From NCBI GenBank assembly GCA_035222895.1, contig JAVYIG010002528.1, positions 178,222-242,221 of the forward strand: DNA of 64,000 nt, in the 5' to 3' direction. A program made the position numbers and the translations under genes. Below the pieces are notes generated by a model, which ran no database searches, was not told where the DNA came from, and saw nothing but the letters and a program-made list of their open reading frames with translations. The stretch comes from Strongylocentrotus droebachiensis (lineage: Eukaryota > Echinodermata > Echinoidea > Camarodonta > Strongylocentrotidae). Shown piece by piece: positions 35,901 to 46,809 of this stretch. Every line of letters starts with the position of its first letter. Position 1 is the stretch's first letter.

Positions 35901-38739
35901 CAATTTGTTTTTTCAATTTTGTTTTTGTGCAGGCATTGGTATACCAAGATGGCATCCTCACGTCGGGGACACTGGAGGCTTTTGTACAGCATCTCGTTCC
36001 CACGGCAACATACTACCCAGATGTAAGTCCACTTTTCTCTTTTAATTCTTCAAAAAAGTCACCAACTTTTTTCTTCAGGTTTTCATATGATTTATATCTC
36101 TGAAAGGAGATGACTAATAAGGAGTACCAACATTTGAGGATGAAAACGCAATTTGGATAGCATCCAATATACACAAGACAAGTAGACTATGAATGTACAA
36201 ATACAATTGAGACACCCTTGTACCTTTCTAAACCATTGGTGAGAAAAAAACATTATTCTTGATTTTACTTTGTATTTGAACTGTTTTTTGATTTGTTCTG
36301 GAGTGCCCCTCCCAATTTTCATTTGAGGCCCCTCTGTACAAATGGGTAATCAAGCGATTGTGATTCTAGGCCATCCCTCTTGCTATAGAAAGATTAGACA
36401 GGTTTTATCATGCACGAAATCATCCATTTCTATTTTAAAAATGAAGAAGAAGTCACAGTTCAATCAGCTTGACAGTGATTGACTAGGAGAATGTTTTTCT
36501 TTTGAGCTTATCTTCCATTTATTTGCACCTTATATTGGTATATTCTGTGTGGTTTGTAAAAAAGAAATTGATAGGTCGTTAGCCCCCATGTATTGTGGCT
36601 ACAGTAATTTTCATCTTAAAATACACTTCATTTTCTCTCGTTTGTATGCTATAGGACAGATTTAGAACATTCTGAATTATTATTTTGTGAAGCAATTACA
36701 TTTACAGACTTCCATATCATAGTAGAAGATTCACCTGAAAATGTTAAGTGTTTATTTTCTTGAGACTACCCATAAAATGGAATTGAAGAGAGTCGAGTTA
36801 TGACAAAAAAAGTTATTGCAATGAAATGCATTTGTACATCATTTACTGTATGAGACGCTACATACTGTATGCAAACGACACCCATAGAAGGGGGCTGGAA
36901 TTTTAGACTATCACAATCCAACATTATTACTGACACGTCTGGCTATGCATTGTAGTGCTTATGAAAATTATTGTACATGCTATGGAGTTTCAAGGTCTGT
37001 CTGTACCTTGTAATTTCATTGTAGAAATGTCAGCTAAAGAAATCGTTAGCCGCTACCAATAAGAAAGAGGCAGCGAAGTGCAGTGGTATTTTACCCAGCT
37101 TTTCAAAATTCCATGAGTGAATTTGATGGAAATGTCAAATTTTGTTCGCTGTGATATTTCAGGTGCTATTGCCTTTGCGTAGGCGTTTAATGTTCTGCTT
37201 CAATTCCGAGTGAAATAAAATGAATTGAGTACTTTTCATGGATCCATGAACTTCAGAGAAGGTACCTTGGAAGAAGGGAGAATAGAAAATGAAATAATAC
37301 AACCAAACTGCATGTAGACACGTTGGTTAACAATTATATCACTTGGATTTCCTATGTATTGATTGACGTGAAAGATAGATGTTTTTTTAGAAGGATTTTT
37401 TAGTGTTTTTTCAGAGTATGTATGGTACATTGCATTTTTGCTGTTTTGTGGATTGCTATAGTATTTTCAATGGATATGAAAATTGAAATGAAGAGAACTT
37501 TTCCATCAGAGTTCACCTGTTCTATCACCTGAGAAAATTTCACTGGTCGCCCCTCTAAAAATAGCTATTCTGGCTTAGACTAACTAGGCCTATAAGTCAA
37601 CAACTTTTGACAGTATCGATCAGACACACACAAAAAATGACAGTAAAACGCATGATCCGGGGATTGGTCAGAGAATTTTATAAATTATCCTTCTTTCCTG
37701 ATCCCATATCCTCACCCCACTTGAAGCCAGGTCAAGAAATGGGCCCCTCTCTAGATATATCTTTTACCCCCTTCCATCATAGCTTTTAACATGCATCTAT
37801 CCTACTACCCCCTTTTTCTTGGTAGCTTGTATCAATTATCCTCCTTTCCTGATTTCATATCCTCGCCTCACCTGCAGACAGCCCAAGTAATGTGATACCC
37901 CTCTCCAGACAAGTAAACACTCAATTTCCCCTCTCCACAGTAGCTTTTATCAATTGAACATGAACTACATGTATAATGGTACATCTCTCTTACCCCTTCC
38001 ATGGTAGCTTTTAACAATTGTACATTTATTCTACCCCTTTCTAATAATAGCTACCCCTCTCCAGACAAGTAAACACTTGATTTCCCCTCTCCACAGTAGC
38101 TTTTATCATTTGAACATGAACTACAAGTTTTATGGTACATCTCTCTTACCCCTTTCCATGGTAGCTTTTAACAATTGTACTTCTATTCTACCCCTTTCTA
38201 ATGATAGCTTTTATCAATGGAATATCTTTTGTACCCCTATTGAAGGTAGCTTTTATAAATTATCCATGTATCCTGTCCCTGTCCAGCCCACCCTTCAATC
38301 CTAACTCATCACATCTTGCCAGTGGGGAGCACAGACTCTCGATCTGCCCCAGAAGTCCAGCCCTGATTTTCCCACTTCCGGAAACTTGACCTTTATTAAT
38401 CGCTCCCAAGAGGCGTAACTCACCCTGCGGCCACAGCAGATGTCACAGTCTGTGGAGGCTAAAAATATGACCATGAACCTGTGACAATGCCATTGCCGTG
38501 GCAACCAGATTTGAGGCAGGGAGTGTCAAATATATTAATCCTAGTTGAGCTCCCACACATTGTTGTGGCTTTTCCTTTTGTCACAGGTTACTATTTTGTG
38601 AATCCTTCTCAGGTGTAGGTTTCTGTTGAATTTAGTATTTAGTTAGTTGTTCGGGGGAAAAAAAATCTGTTGTTGTATCAACAATTTCTTGATTGCTTCT
38701 CCTGACTGAAGATAAGCAGAGGTAAAAAAAAAAAAATAA

Positions 38740-38776
<37 letters not shown>

Positions 38777-38997
38777 TTTTTTTTTTTCTCAATCCATTCT
38801 ATAGAAGCCAGTAAAAAAAAAAATCCATCTTGCACCAGATTAAGCTGTTACTTTGAAAAAAGAAATGTTTGAGATGAAAAACATTTATTTGTAGTCATGC
38901 GTTTGAGCAGAATTATTTCTGATAGAAGAGCTGACGTAAAACAATAATTTCTACCATTACTGTTTGCACAGCCGGATTCTGCCAAGCTCCACTGGTG

Positions 38998-39029
<32 letters not shown>

Positions 39030-42000
39030 CACAGATCATTTCATATTCAATGCCAAATTTAGTATCATTCTTTCATATTAATTTTTTCATGTTTGCTTTT
39101 GTTCTTGCAGAGGACGTATCTGTTTGCATTCCTGCTCACATCGAGGTTACACATCAAACCACATCAGCTACTCAATGACGTCTGCCAGGTAGGTTAACCC
39201 TTTACCACCGGAACCGGGTGGTCCCTGTATTGAGCCTATGGGAATGAGAGAATTCAGTAGTCAAAGGGGTAACACTTATGCTCCCGTGTGAACGGTCCTT
39301 CTGTAGGAACACAGCTCCATTCATACACCATTGGGATTCCGGCCCATAAATGAAGTGATTTTGAATTACGGTTAAACCTGTCTATTGGGGCCAACCAAGG
39401 GAAACAGAGAAAATGGCCACAGCATGTAGACAAAGTGGCCTTTCTAGACAGGTTCTACAGTACATATTTCTTTCTTTTGGGAGACAAAATACATGGCCAC
39501 AATAGACAGGTTGCCTTTTGTAGAGAGATGGTGCACTAAGACAGGTTTGACCATACTTGTGTGCCATGATTATATCTCTTTCAGCGGCCCTCAGTTCAAT
39601 TTTGCTCACAAATTTCTTTCTTTGGCATATTCAAATTTGAGATTCAAAAGAAACAGGAAATTCATCATTTTGTTCATATAAATGTTTATTTTTTTAATAT
39701 TAATTATATTTAGAGGAGGGGGGGGGGGGCGTAAATGTTTGTAGATCTGTTAGTTCCTTATTGGATAAGAAAATATAACCAGGAAATACTGCCTGCATGA
39801 AGCCAGAACATTAAAATACTTCAAGCCTATCTCTTCCTTCCGGTGCCAGTGGGCTATATTAAGTGTGCAACACGAGTCCTGGTCCAGTGCTTGTGATGTA
39901 CGTCGTCTTGTTTGTACAATCAACACAACGTAATATAATTTATACGTACATGTGTGGGAGGATAGCTAGCGTTTGGTTACGTTGTGGCTTTTTTGTTCCT
40001 TTTGTCATGGAGGAGCTTATTTGTTTACACTTCTCATAATTGATATTCCATTGTTTGTTTTGGACTGCACGATTATAACCATGGTGATTTGTGATGGTAG
40101 CATTGTGGTTCCTATATCTATGCCACCCTTCTCACGAAAATAGTCAGTTGGTATCCGAGAATCACACACATCACATCACATCTCCAAATTACGATAGCAG
40201 GTTTATAAAAAGATCTGATTAATCTTAAAAATTAAGGAACAAGCTAGGTAACAAGCTGATGATTTAGTCAACATTAAAGATTTGAATTAAATTCATTTCC
40301 CTATTTAGGTGTGCATCAGACAACAGAGGCTAACATCAAAGGACGTCGACAGGGAAGTTGTCCGAAAGTTTGGTCCAAATCTTATGCAATTACTGAGGTA
40401 AGTGACAATTTCTTTGAATCTATCGTTGTTAGGCTAGCTTGATTTTAACTTCAACTGTCATTCAACCGTCTGGATAGTTGAACTTAAAAGCGAACTTGAA
40501 CTGAACTCAGGGCAAGTGTATGAGCTATGCATTTGCACTTTGAATAGAAGGATAAACTCATGGGAAAAAGTTGAAATCACTGGAGACCGGTATCGCTTTT
40601 TCATAATGGGTTTAAACTAGGGTATGTGTACAAAGTATAATAGCTTCAGTGTAGAGGGGTTAAGCCAACATTTTCACCACTCTTATTAAGCAAATATGCA
40701 GTTTTTCTTGGACATTCAATGCAGATATTGCTCCTATTAATACGTACTGATGCAAATGGATTCATTGTCAAATAGAAAGGATTCTATCTATACCTGTACT
40801 TGTACTTGTATTCTATTGTCTCCTTTTCTATTCAATTACTAATTGGAATGTATAGCCGGAGGCAATGAATGGATTTACAACGATTATTCACGGGCAATAA
40901 AACTCTTCTGTTATGATCCGATTGAACCCATTCAGAGGCAACTAGGCCTCCAATTACTACCAGCCTTTCATAACTTCCGATAGGATAGAGCAGCGAGAGA
41001 GTGACCTCACTCATTCATTGTACTTCCTGTCTAGCGTGACCTCATGCACCCAGGGCTTTAAACCTAGGTTAAGAAAATGAATTTATGTTCAAGGGATTGT
41101 TAGGTTTCATACGGTCATGGCCATGCAGCTCAAAAGTGAAGTTAGCGAGGCCGGTTCGAAGACAATGTACTTTCATCTGCTGTCATTGATGTAGTTGATC
41201 ATAATATTTAGAATGTCATTATAAACTTCCAGTTAATAGCACCTGCTGATAGCCAGAAGGTTGTTCATCAGTGGAGTTAAGTCATTCTCGCTCTTAGCAC
41301 ACAATCATTGTCCTCTAATGCACATTGGGGAATCTAAAGTGGTTAGTCCTTGGCTGTAGTAGTTGTCCTTTGACAAGTATATATCTCTCTACCCAGCTCA
41401 TGATAACAGCCACAGGAGCCAGAGTAAGGGTAGTAGTTTCTGAAGCTCTTGGAGATACTGTTCATTTGATGGTATTTATGCCATACTGAAATGGATCATT
41501 GTTGAAGAAGTAATTACCGGTATTGAGTTATTATATTTAAAATATTTTCTTTTTTTCCTTCTAGTGAGTGGACAGAGACTTTCCCATACGACTACAGAGA
41601 CGAAAGGATGATGAGACATCTCAAAGACATCACACAGAAGTGCATAGCCATCGACCCCACCCTCAGAAAAAGTGCCGGACAACTCATGCAGGGCTTGATT
41701 AGAAGGGTGAGTGAGAGGGAGGGGTAGGGGTGAGAGGGAGGGGTAAGGATGAGACGGAGGGGTAGGGATGAGAGGGAGGGGTAGGGGTAAGAAGAAGGGA
41801 TAGATGTAAAGATTAGAATTGGTGGTGGGGTTTCTAAGATTCTTAGTGCTACACTTAATTCACATCAAACATGAAAAACTCTTTTCTCAAGGAAGTACCA
41901 AGGATATTGAAGATAAACGATCGAGCGGGAAGCAGAAAATGAAAGAAAATAAATTAGATGTGGGAGGATAATGGTTATGATAATGCTGACGCCTACAAGG

Positions 42001-43723
42001 AACGATGTTGTGTAGCCTGTAAAAACAGAGGATTGAATTCTGAGAGAAATTAAAAGATATTTTAAGACCGAAAGGGGTTGATGACACGGAAGATATTGTG
42101 ATCTAGAGAGCGTGGGATGAGGAAGGAAGAAGAGAAAGTGATTGACAACAAGGAAGTATCTCATCCATCTTGAATTGATGAATCCCTCTATCGCTGAAAC
42201 CTGAAGTACCTGCCTTCATGGGAAAGTGTGTGGGTTAATGAGTGGGAGCCTTTGAGAGGTTAATATAGAGAATGGGAGGAAAATATAACAAGTAATAACT
42301 GAATGGAAGATCTTAGTGGGTGTGATTTTTTTGATTTTTTTTATAATTTTTATAATTAGGATGCATTTCAATTGCCACAAATGGAATCATACATGTTAGT
42401 TTTATGTTTTTTTTTTAGGTATGAGAAATACTGATTGTGAATAACAAAGTCCAAAGCAATTGTGAAACTGATAATTACAGATTAATAACTGTGAATGATT
42501 TAATCTTATTCTCAATATTTGCTTCTTTACAGCTTGCCACGTTAGAGAAGTACGAAGATGTCTTAGCGAGGGTCAACACGGCGGCGTCAGAAAGGATGCA
42601 CGCCCTCCGAGCAAACCCTGCCTCTTTCCAGATGAACATCATGGACGTCTGTCCGCATCCCCATGTCCTAGCCCAGCAGCTTACACACATAGAACTGGTG
42701 AGATATACATCAGTATTTATATGATCCTGGGCCCAGTCTTACAAAGAGTTGATATTAATCGCAACTTATTTGCGATCGATATCAATCGCAACTATGTCCA
42801 TAAGGGATAGGGGACTGCAAACTTGCGATTGATTAGAGGACTTATGATTGATTTGGATCAATTGCAACTCTTTATAAGACGGGGTCCTGATGTACATAGA
42901 GATTCTTGCCCTGTGTCATGTTCAGACTTTTTGATTATTCCAAGCAGTGTATATGACTGGAATTTACATTTGGATTAGAAGTCTTAGAAAGATGAAAGAC
43001 AATATGCCCCTAAATCCTTTTTTTTTCTGTATGTGCACAATATTGGGTCAATGACATGTAGTGACTAGTTCTTCTTTCACAATTGTGTGACTGTGTCTAC
43101 AGGAAACTGGTTAAAGGACATTGGACATGGTAGTCTAATTTAAAAGGATATTTATTATGATGTATTGGAATTGTCATTGATTGATGATGACAAAGTTGGG
43201 GGTTTCTATGTTTACATCAAATTAATAGCAATTTCTTTCTAAACAATGGCCACTTGGTACAGTGAACAATTGGTGTTTATTTCATTGGGAGTTGTGTGGT
43301 ATCCCACAAAGAATACTCACTACAACTAACAATTTGTGGTTAAGTAACTATCATTTTTGTAGTAGTCCCACTTCCTTTTTTAAATTTCTAAACGTAAACA
43401 ATTGAATTTTTACTGCTCTGATATTAAGGACATGACCCAATTCCTTTTTTTATAATTGTTTCTATACTTTGCATACTTGAACAATATGCCTCATATGGTA
43501 TAGAATAGTGACTGATATCAAATTGTGTGTAGTGTGTCTGCATGATTTTGGTTGGATTATATTCATTTTTTTATAATTTTTTATGATAACAGGAAAGATT
43601 GACAAATATTGGGCCAGAGGAGTTTGTGCAATCCTTCATCAAACAAAGCGACGGCGACGGTCAGGTAGGTTGGAATTCATTGTATTTGTATACTGTTATC
43701 AGTGATTCCTTACATCGTGTCTA

Positions 43724-43755
<32 letters not shown>

Positions 43756-44486
43756 CTTTCTCTCTCTCCTTTCTCTCTCTCTCTCTCTCTCTCTCTGTCC
43801 CTCTCTGTCCCTCTTTCTCTTTTTCCATCTCACTGTATCAATCAACGATCATCATGTTAATAACTTTACTTTCCATTATCGGTTATTCTTTGTATACACT
43901 TGTTCTCCACATTATATGATCAACCTATTTATCTCCCTCTTTTATCCTATTAATGGACGCATACAATGTACTTGTGCATCTATAATAACCTTTCTTTCTT
44001 TATGAATTAAATAACTTTAAATAAATCATTATATTGGATATTTATGTATACTTTCTATTTCATAACTTTAAACCATGTAAAATGTATTATATTATTGAAT
44101 ATTGAATTGTATATCTGATTTCTTGTCAAAATTACTGTTCTGTTGGAAATGAAAAATAAAACTGAAACTGAAACTGAAATCTCTTGAGTAACTTATCAAC
44201 TAAAGTAAATTTTTACTTCAGAATCCTATTCAAGTAAACATATAAATTGCTTGTTCTATTCTTGTAGACGGTGAAGTTCCAAGACCTCAAGAGGACCAAG
44301 AACCTTGAGGCATACGTAGAGTGGTTCAACCGACTCAGTTTCCTGGTGGCTACAGAGGTCTGCATGCACATAAAGAAGAAGCATCGAGCTCGCCTTATCG
44401 AGTACTTCACTGACGTCGCCCGGGAGTGCTTCAACATCGGCAACTTCAACTCTCTCATGGCCATCATGTGTGAGTATTTACGCTTG

Positions 44487-44522
<36 letters not shown>

Positions 44523-46809
44523 TTGGATATTTATATATGGTAGTGCACATATCCACCCTGCAAGGTGATCAAAGCCCTCAAATATTACCCGGCTCTGCTA
44601 GGCTACCGATATCGGTGCTCACAGCATATTTTAAAGAAAAAGAAAAGAGAAATTAAAAAAGTGAAATTAGTATAATTATATTTATTCTGTCTGTCAAGGA
44701 AAACACTTAATATGACTTGTTGCAATACAACCTTTACTGTGCTGAGTTGAAGCTCACATTTTATTTTTTTGTTTGCTAATATTTTACTAAATTTTTTCTT
44801 GTCTTTTCAGCTGGTCTAAACATGTGTCCTGTTGCAAGGTTAAAGAAGACGTGGAACAAGGTCAATACAGACAAGTTTGACTGCTTAGAGGTAAATATCT
44901 ATCTCAACTTTGATCAGTTTCTATTACATTTAATGGATTTAAAGAGCCCCTTCGGTGATTGAGCAAGAAGACTTTGTCTGATGTTAAATACAAGATAATT
45001 GGTCTTGTATATATATACAAACCATTGGCTGCTGAATTCCCATAGGCAATGAGTTAAACAAAATATGGCAGACATTTTAAATACAATGTATACAATGGCA
45101 ATGATTGATGTATACAATGTGTGTTCCTGTGACGCTTCCATGAAGTAAAAATAAGCAAGAAATAGACCCTTTTATTAATTTGAATTCATTTAAATTAACT
45201 TGAAATTCTAAACTCTACTTTAAAAAAAAAAAGGTTTTAAATTAAATTTGAGTGATAAAGTTATAAGATGAAACTAGAAAAAAAGCAACAATAAAAGGAT
45301 TATGATAATTGAGTGAGACACTTTTCTTTCTTTTTCCTATCTGTAGCATCAAATGGATCCCACATCCAACTTCTCAACGTACAGACAATCGTTACAAGCC
45401 GCCATGCAGAGGGCGATGAGTGCCCAGGAAGGCGCTTGCGATAAGATTGTCATCCCATTCTTCAGCTTACTCGTCAAGGATCTCTACTTCCTCAATGAGG
45501 GATGCAGCAATAAGATGCCTAACGGTTACCTCAACTTTCAGGTGAGTAGATGGATACTGAGCAGTCCTAAAAATTGTTTAAAGCCCCACTGCACTACTTA
45601 TAGCTACTTGCGCCCTCTATATAGCAAACAATGCCTAATCGGTGCCCCCTTTTTCTTATGTTATTTGAGAGCTGATTTGATGAGACAACCACCTGTCAGT
45701 GATCTTGCATGGAGGTCTAATCCCCCCTGGCAAAACTGGTGCAGACAGGCTTAATGTTCAACATTTGTGTTTGACGTTTAACATTATACTAGCATTACAT
45801 TGTAGCATCTTCTACATTCACGAGCATTTTTCAATGAATAGTATCTCATTTTTCTTGAATATTTTTTTTCGTTTTATACAGAAATTCTGGCAGCTTGCAA
45901 AGCAGGTAACAAACTTCATATCGTGGAAGACCGTAGAGTGCCCTTACCCCAGGGACAGACAAGCCCTTAACTACCTTCTCACTGCACCGGTATTCTCAGA
46001 GAACTGTAAGTATACACAAATCATCAATGATTTTCTACCATTATTTCCCATAAGACTGCAAAATTTAACCTTTATAATTGGTAAATTTGCCCTTAAAGGA
46101 TACTACATGTACATCTGTTTTTACTTAATGTTTTTCACGACAACAGAATTTTAAACCATTATAGATTTGTTTATTTAGCATGACATAGTACTTAAAAGCA
46201 TTGGTTTGTTTACATATCTGTTAAGAGCTATAAGGGCACAAAATAATGCCATTCTGTCTCTAAATAGATCATATTACATTTGATTAATCTTTGTATTACT
46301 CTTGTTCTTCTTGCAGCTCTCAATCTTGCCTCCTACGAAAGTGAAAGTCCAGAGACTGATTTTGAGAAGTCCCAGTACAAATCTCTCAAGTAAGTTGAAT
46401 GTAATTTTTGGTACAATCACATTTAAAAGAGGGATGTTCCATGCTGTTTGTATTAAGAATTTTCATATGACATTTGTGCTTGTAGTACTGTTGTTATCAT
46501 ATGTACATAGACTAATGGAAAATACTGTTAATTTGACAGAGTCATTTGAGAGAGTCTGACTATTGAATGGTGAATTTGTGAGAAATTGTAGAGCAAGTAC
46601 CATGAGAAGCCATCACAATAAGCTGTCATCATCATAGGTAAACCAGAGCTACTCGTGTTTCCCCAGTCTGGTCAAATATATACATGTATCAATGCAGCGA
46701 CTTGAAATAATTTCTTGTGAATCCCTATTTCAATTTTACTAATTGAATTATTCTTTTGTCTCCACCTTGCAGGTTGAAATGCACATCAACGACGTCAAAG
46801 TCATCATAG
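32903..46809 (+). CDS. RASGEF1B: RASGEF1B-like Ras/Rap guanine-nucleotide exchange factor (13 coding exons)
   Basis: Exons: 32903-32980, 35933-36022, 39111-39188, 40309-40397, 41565-41706, 42533-42697, 43593-43664, 44268-44469, 44811-44890, 45347-45541, 45882-46005, 46317-46389, 46773-46809. All introns are GT-AG and all phases agree, giving 1,425 bases and 474 residues, almost the length of vertebrate RASGEF1B. The N-terminal RasGEF_N region spans about residues 28-160 and the CDC25-type exchange domain about 200-455. Visible signatures are AQQLTHIEL near 206, FNRLSFLVATEV (258-269), NFNSLMAIMSGLN (297-309), RLKKTW and IVIPFFSLLVKDLYFLNEG (366-384). GPEEFVQ and FLNEG resemble paralogue B more than A. 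The family loads GTP on small GTPases, with RAP2 reported as substrate, at membranes or in the cytosol. The start is the first ATG after an in-frame TAA at 32846. The very C-terminus (LKCTSTTSKSS) does not resemble vertebrate ends. Confidence 0.95.
32981..35932 (+). other. RASGEF1 intron 1
   Basis: Intron of 2,952 bases between GTATGT and GTTTTTGTGCAG. Apart from the 18-bp repeat it holds unique AT-rich sequence; no further exon or bounded mobile element was recognised. Confidence 0.85.
33255..33318. repeat. 18-bp tandem repeat in intron 1
   Basis: Three and a half copies of TAGGCCTACATGTATATA; each unit contains the palindrome TAGGCCTA. Confidence 0.95.
35933..36022 (+). CDS. RASGEF1B: RASGEF1 coding exon 2
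   Basis: Residues 27-56, ALVYQDGILTSGTLEAFVQH then LVPTATYYPD; start of the conserved RasGEF_N region. Acceptor GTTTTTGTGCAG, donor GTAAGT. Confidence 0.95.
37896..38208. repeat. 156-bp tandem duplication in intron 2
   Basis: Two adjacent copies, starting at 37896 and 38052, each beginning TACCCCTCTCCAGACAAG and containing the subrepeats CAGTAGCTTTTATCA and CATGGTAGCTTTTAACAATTG. Further degenerate TAGCTTTTA... units lie on both sides (about 37785-37870 and 38205-38265). Confidence 0.88.
38724..38790. repeat. A-run followed by T-run
   Basis: About 45 nearly uninterrupted A, then CTTTTTTTTTTTTTTCTC, which together could form a long A:T hairpin. Frames across it are meaningless Phe/Lys runs. 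Confidence 0.9.
39111..39188 (+). CDS. RASGEF1B: RASGEF1 coding exon 3
   Basis: Residues 57-82, RTYLFAFLLTSRLHIKPHQL and on to VCQ. Acceptor TTCTTGCAG, donor GTAGGT. Confidence 0.95.
39369..39553. mobile_element. mariner-like MITE in intron 3
   Basis: Flanked by TA (39367-39368 and 39554-39555). The left end reads CGGTTAAACCTGTCTATTG and the complement of the right end reads TGGTCAAACCTGTCTTAG. The AGACAGGTT motif also recurs internally (39448, 39504). TA duplication and these termini suggest IS630-Tc1-mariner ancestry. No coding sequence. Confidence 0.65.
40309..40397 (+). CDS. RASGEF1B: RASGEF1 coding exon 4
   Basis: Residues 83-112 (last codon split), VCIRQQRLTSKDVDREVVRK and following. 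Acceptor CTATTTAG, donor GTAAGT. Confidence 0.93.
41565..41706 (+). CDS. RASGEF1B: RASGEF1 coding exon 5
   Basis: Residues 112-159, with the family hallmark EWTETFPYDYRDERMMRHL. Its donor GTGAGT is immediately followed by a G-rich minisatellite. Confidence 0.95.
41705..41800 (+). repeat. G-rich minisatellite at the intron 5 donor
   Basis: About four units of GAGAGGGAGGGGTA(G/A)GG(G/A)T start at the GTGAGT donor itself. The G runs satisfy a quadruplex pattern on the sense (RNA) strand. Confidence 0.88.
42533..42697 (+). CDS. RASGEF1B: RASGEF1 coding exon 6
   Basis: Residues 160-214, ending AQQLTHIEL, the first conserved block of the exchange domain. Acceptor CTTCTTTACAG, donor GTGAGA. Confidence 0.95.
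42726..42888. mobile_element. palindromic MITE in intron 6
   Basis: The left end reads GGGCCCAGTCTTACAAAGAG and the complement of the right end GGACCCCGTCTTATAAAGAG; inside are repeated (A/T)TTGCGAT and ATCAATCGCAAC motifs in both orientations. It starts 29 bases after the exon 6 donor. Target duplication is unclear. Confidence 0.65.
43593..43664 (+). CDS. RASGEF1B: RASGEF1 coding exon 7
   Basis: Residues 215-238, ERLTNIGPEEFVQSFIKQSD and GDGQ. The acceptor GATAACAG has only a modest pyrimidine tract. Donor GTAGGT. Confidence 0.93.
43728..43811. repeat. (CT)n microsatellite in intron 7
   Basis: A long CT run broken by CCTTT and GTCC, starting about 60 bases after the exon 7 donor. Confidence 0.92.
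43812..44180 (+). mobile_element. LINE 3' tail in intron 7
   Basis: AT-rich 3'-UTR-like sequence ending AATGAAAAATAAAACTGAAACTGAAACTGAAA, that is an AATAAA signal followed by tandem CTGAAA units, the short-repeat tail style of CR1/L2-type LINEs. No reverse-transcriptase sequence remains. The 5' limit is not defined. Confidence 0.4.
44268..44469 (+). CDS. RASGEF1B: RASGEF1 coding exon 8
   Basis: Residues 239-306 (last codon split). Holds NLEAYVEWFNRLSFLVATEV and DVARECFNIGNFNSLMAIM, the core of the catalytic domain. Donor T|GTGAGT. Confidence 0.97.
44483..44610. repeat. (AAT)n and attached dispersed repeat in intron 8
   Basis: About twelve AAT units, then TTTATATATGGTAGTGCACATATCCACC...GCAAGGTGATCAAAG, a sequence type that recurs in marine invertebrate genomes. 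It starts 14 bases after the exon 8 donor. Confidence 0.6.
44811..44890 (+). CDS. RASGEF1B: RASGEF1 coding exon 9
   Basis: Residues 306-332, SGLNMCPVARLKKTWNKV through CLE. Acceptor TCTTTTCAG, donor GTAAAT. Confidence 0.96.
45347..45541 (+). CDS. RASGEF1B: RASGEF1 coding exon 10
   Basis: Residues 333-397, HQMDPTSNFSTYR through PNGYLNFQ, including the helical-hairpin region IVIPFFSLLVKDLYFLNEG. Acceptor CTATCTGTAG, donor GTGAGT. Confidence 0.97.
45882..46005 (+). CDS. RASGEF1B: RASGEF1 coding exon 11
   Basis: Residues 398-439 (last codon split), KFWQLAKQVTNFISWKTVEC through PVFSEN. Acceptor TTTTATACAG, donor GTAAGT. Confidence 0.96.
46317..46389 (+). CDS. RASGEF1B: RASGEF1 coding exon 12
   Basis: Residues 439-463, with LASYESESPETDFEKSQYKS. 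Donor AA|GTAAGT. Reading through this donor would end the protein at once (AAG TAA). Confidence 0.93.
46773..46809 (+). CDS. RASGEF1B: RASGEF1 coding exon 13 (C-terminus)
   Basis: Canonical splicing gives K-LKCTSTTSKSS and TAG at 46807-46809. A neighbouring frame (VEMHINDVKVIIGMVTMTTG, TGA at 46833) looks as protein-like but would need a non-canonical donor one base further on in exon 12. Confidence 0.7.

Larger units (their letters stand above)
36023..39110 (+). other. RASGEF1 intron 2
   Basis: Intron of 3,088 bases. It contains a 156-bp tandem duplication, an adjoining A-run/T-run block and a (CT)n stretch at 39000-39020. No coding sequence was recognised. Confidence 0.85.

Noticed and set aside
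38632-38835. Minus-strand frame with long Phe runs
   Set aside because: It crosses the A-run/T-run block and is a homopolymer artefact.
43599-43919. 106-codon forward frame through the (CT)n microsatellite
   Set aside because: The first part is RASGEF1 exon 7; the rest reads through the intron donor into CT repeats (Leu-Ser runs).
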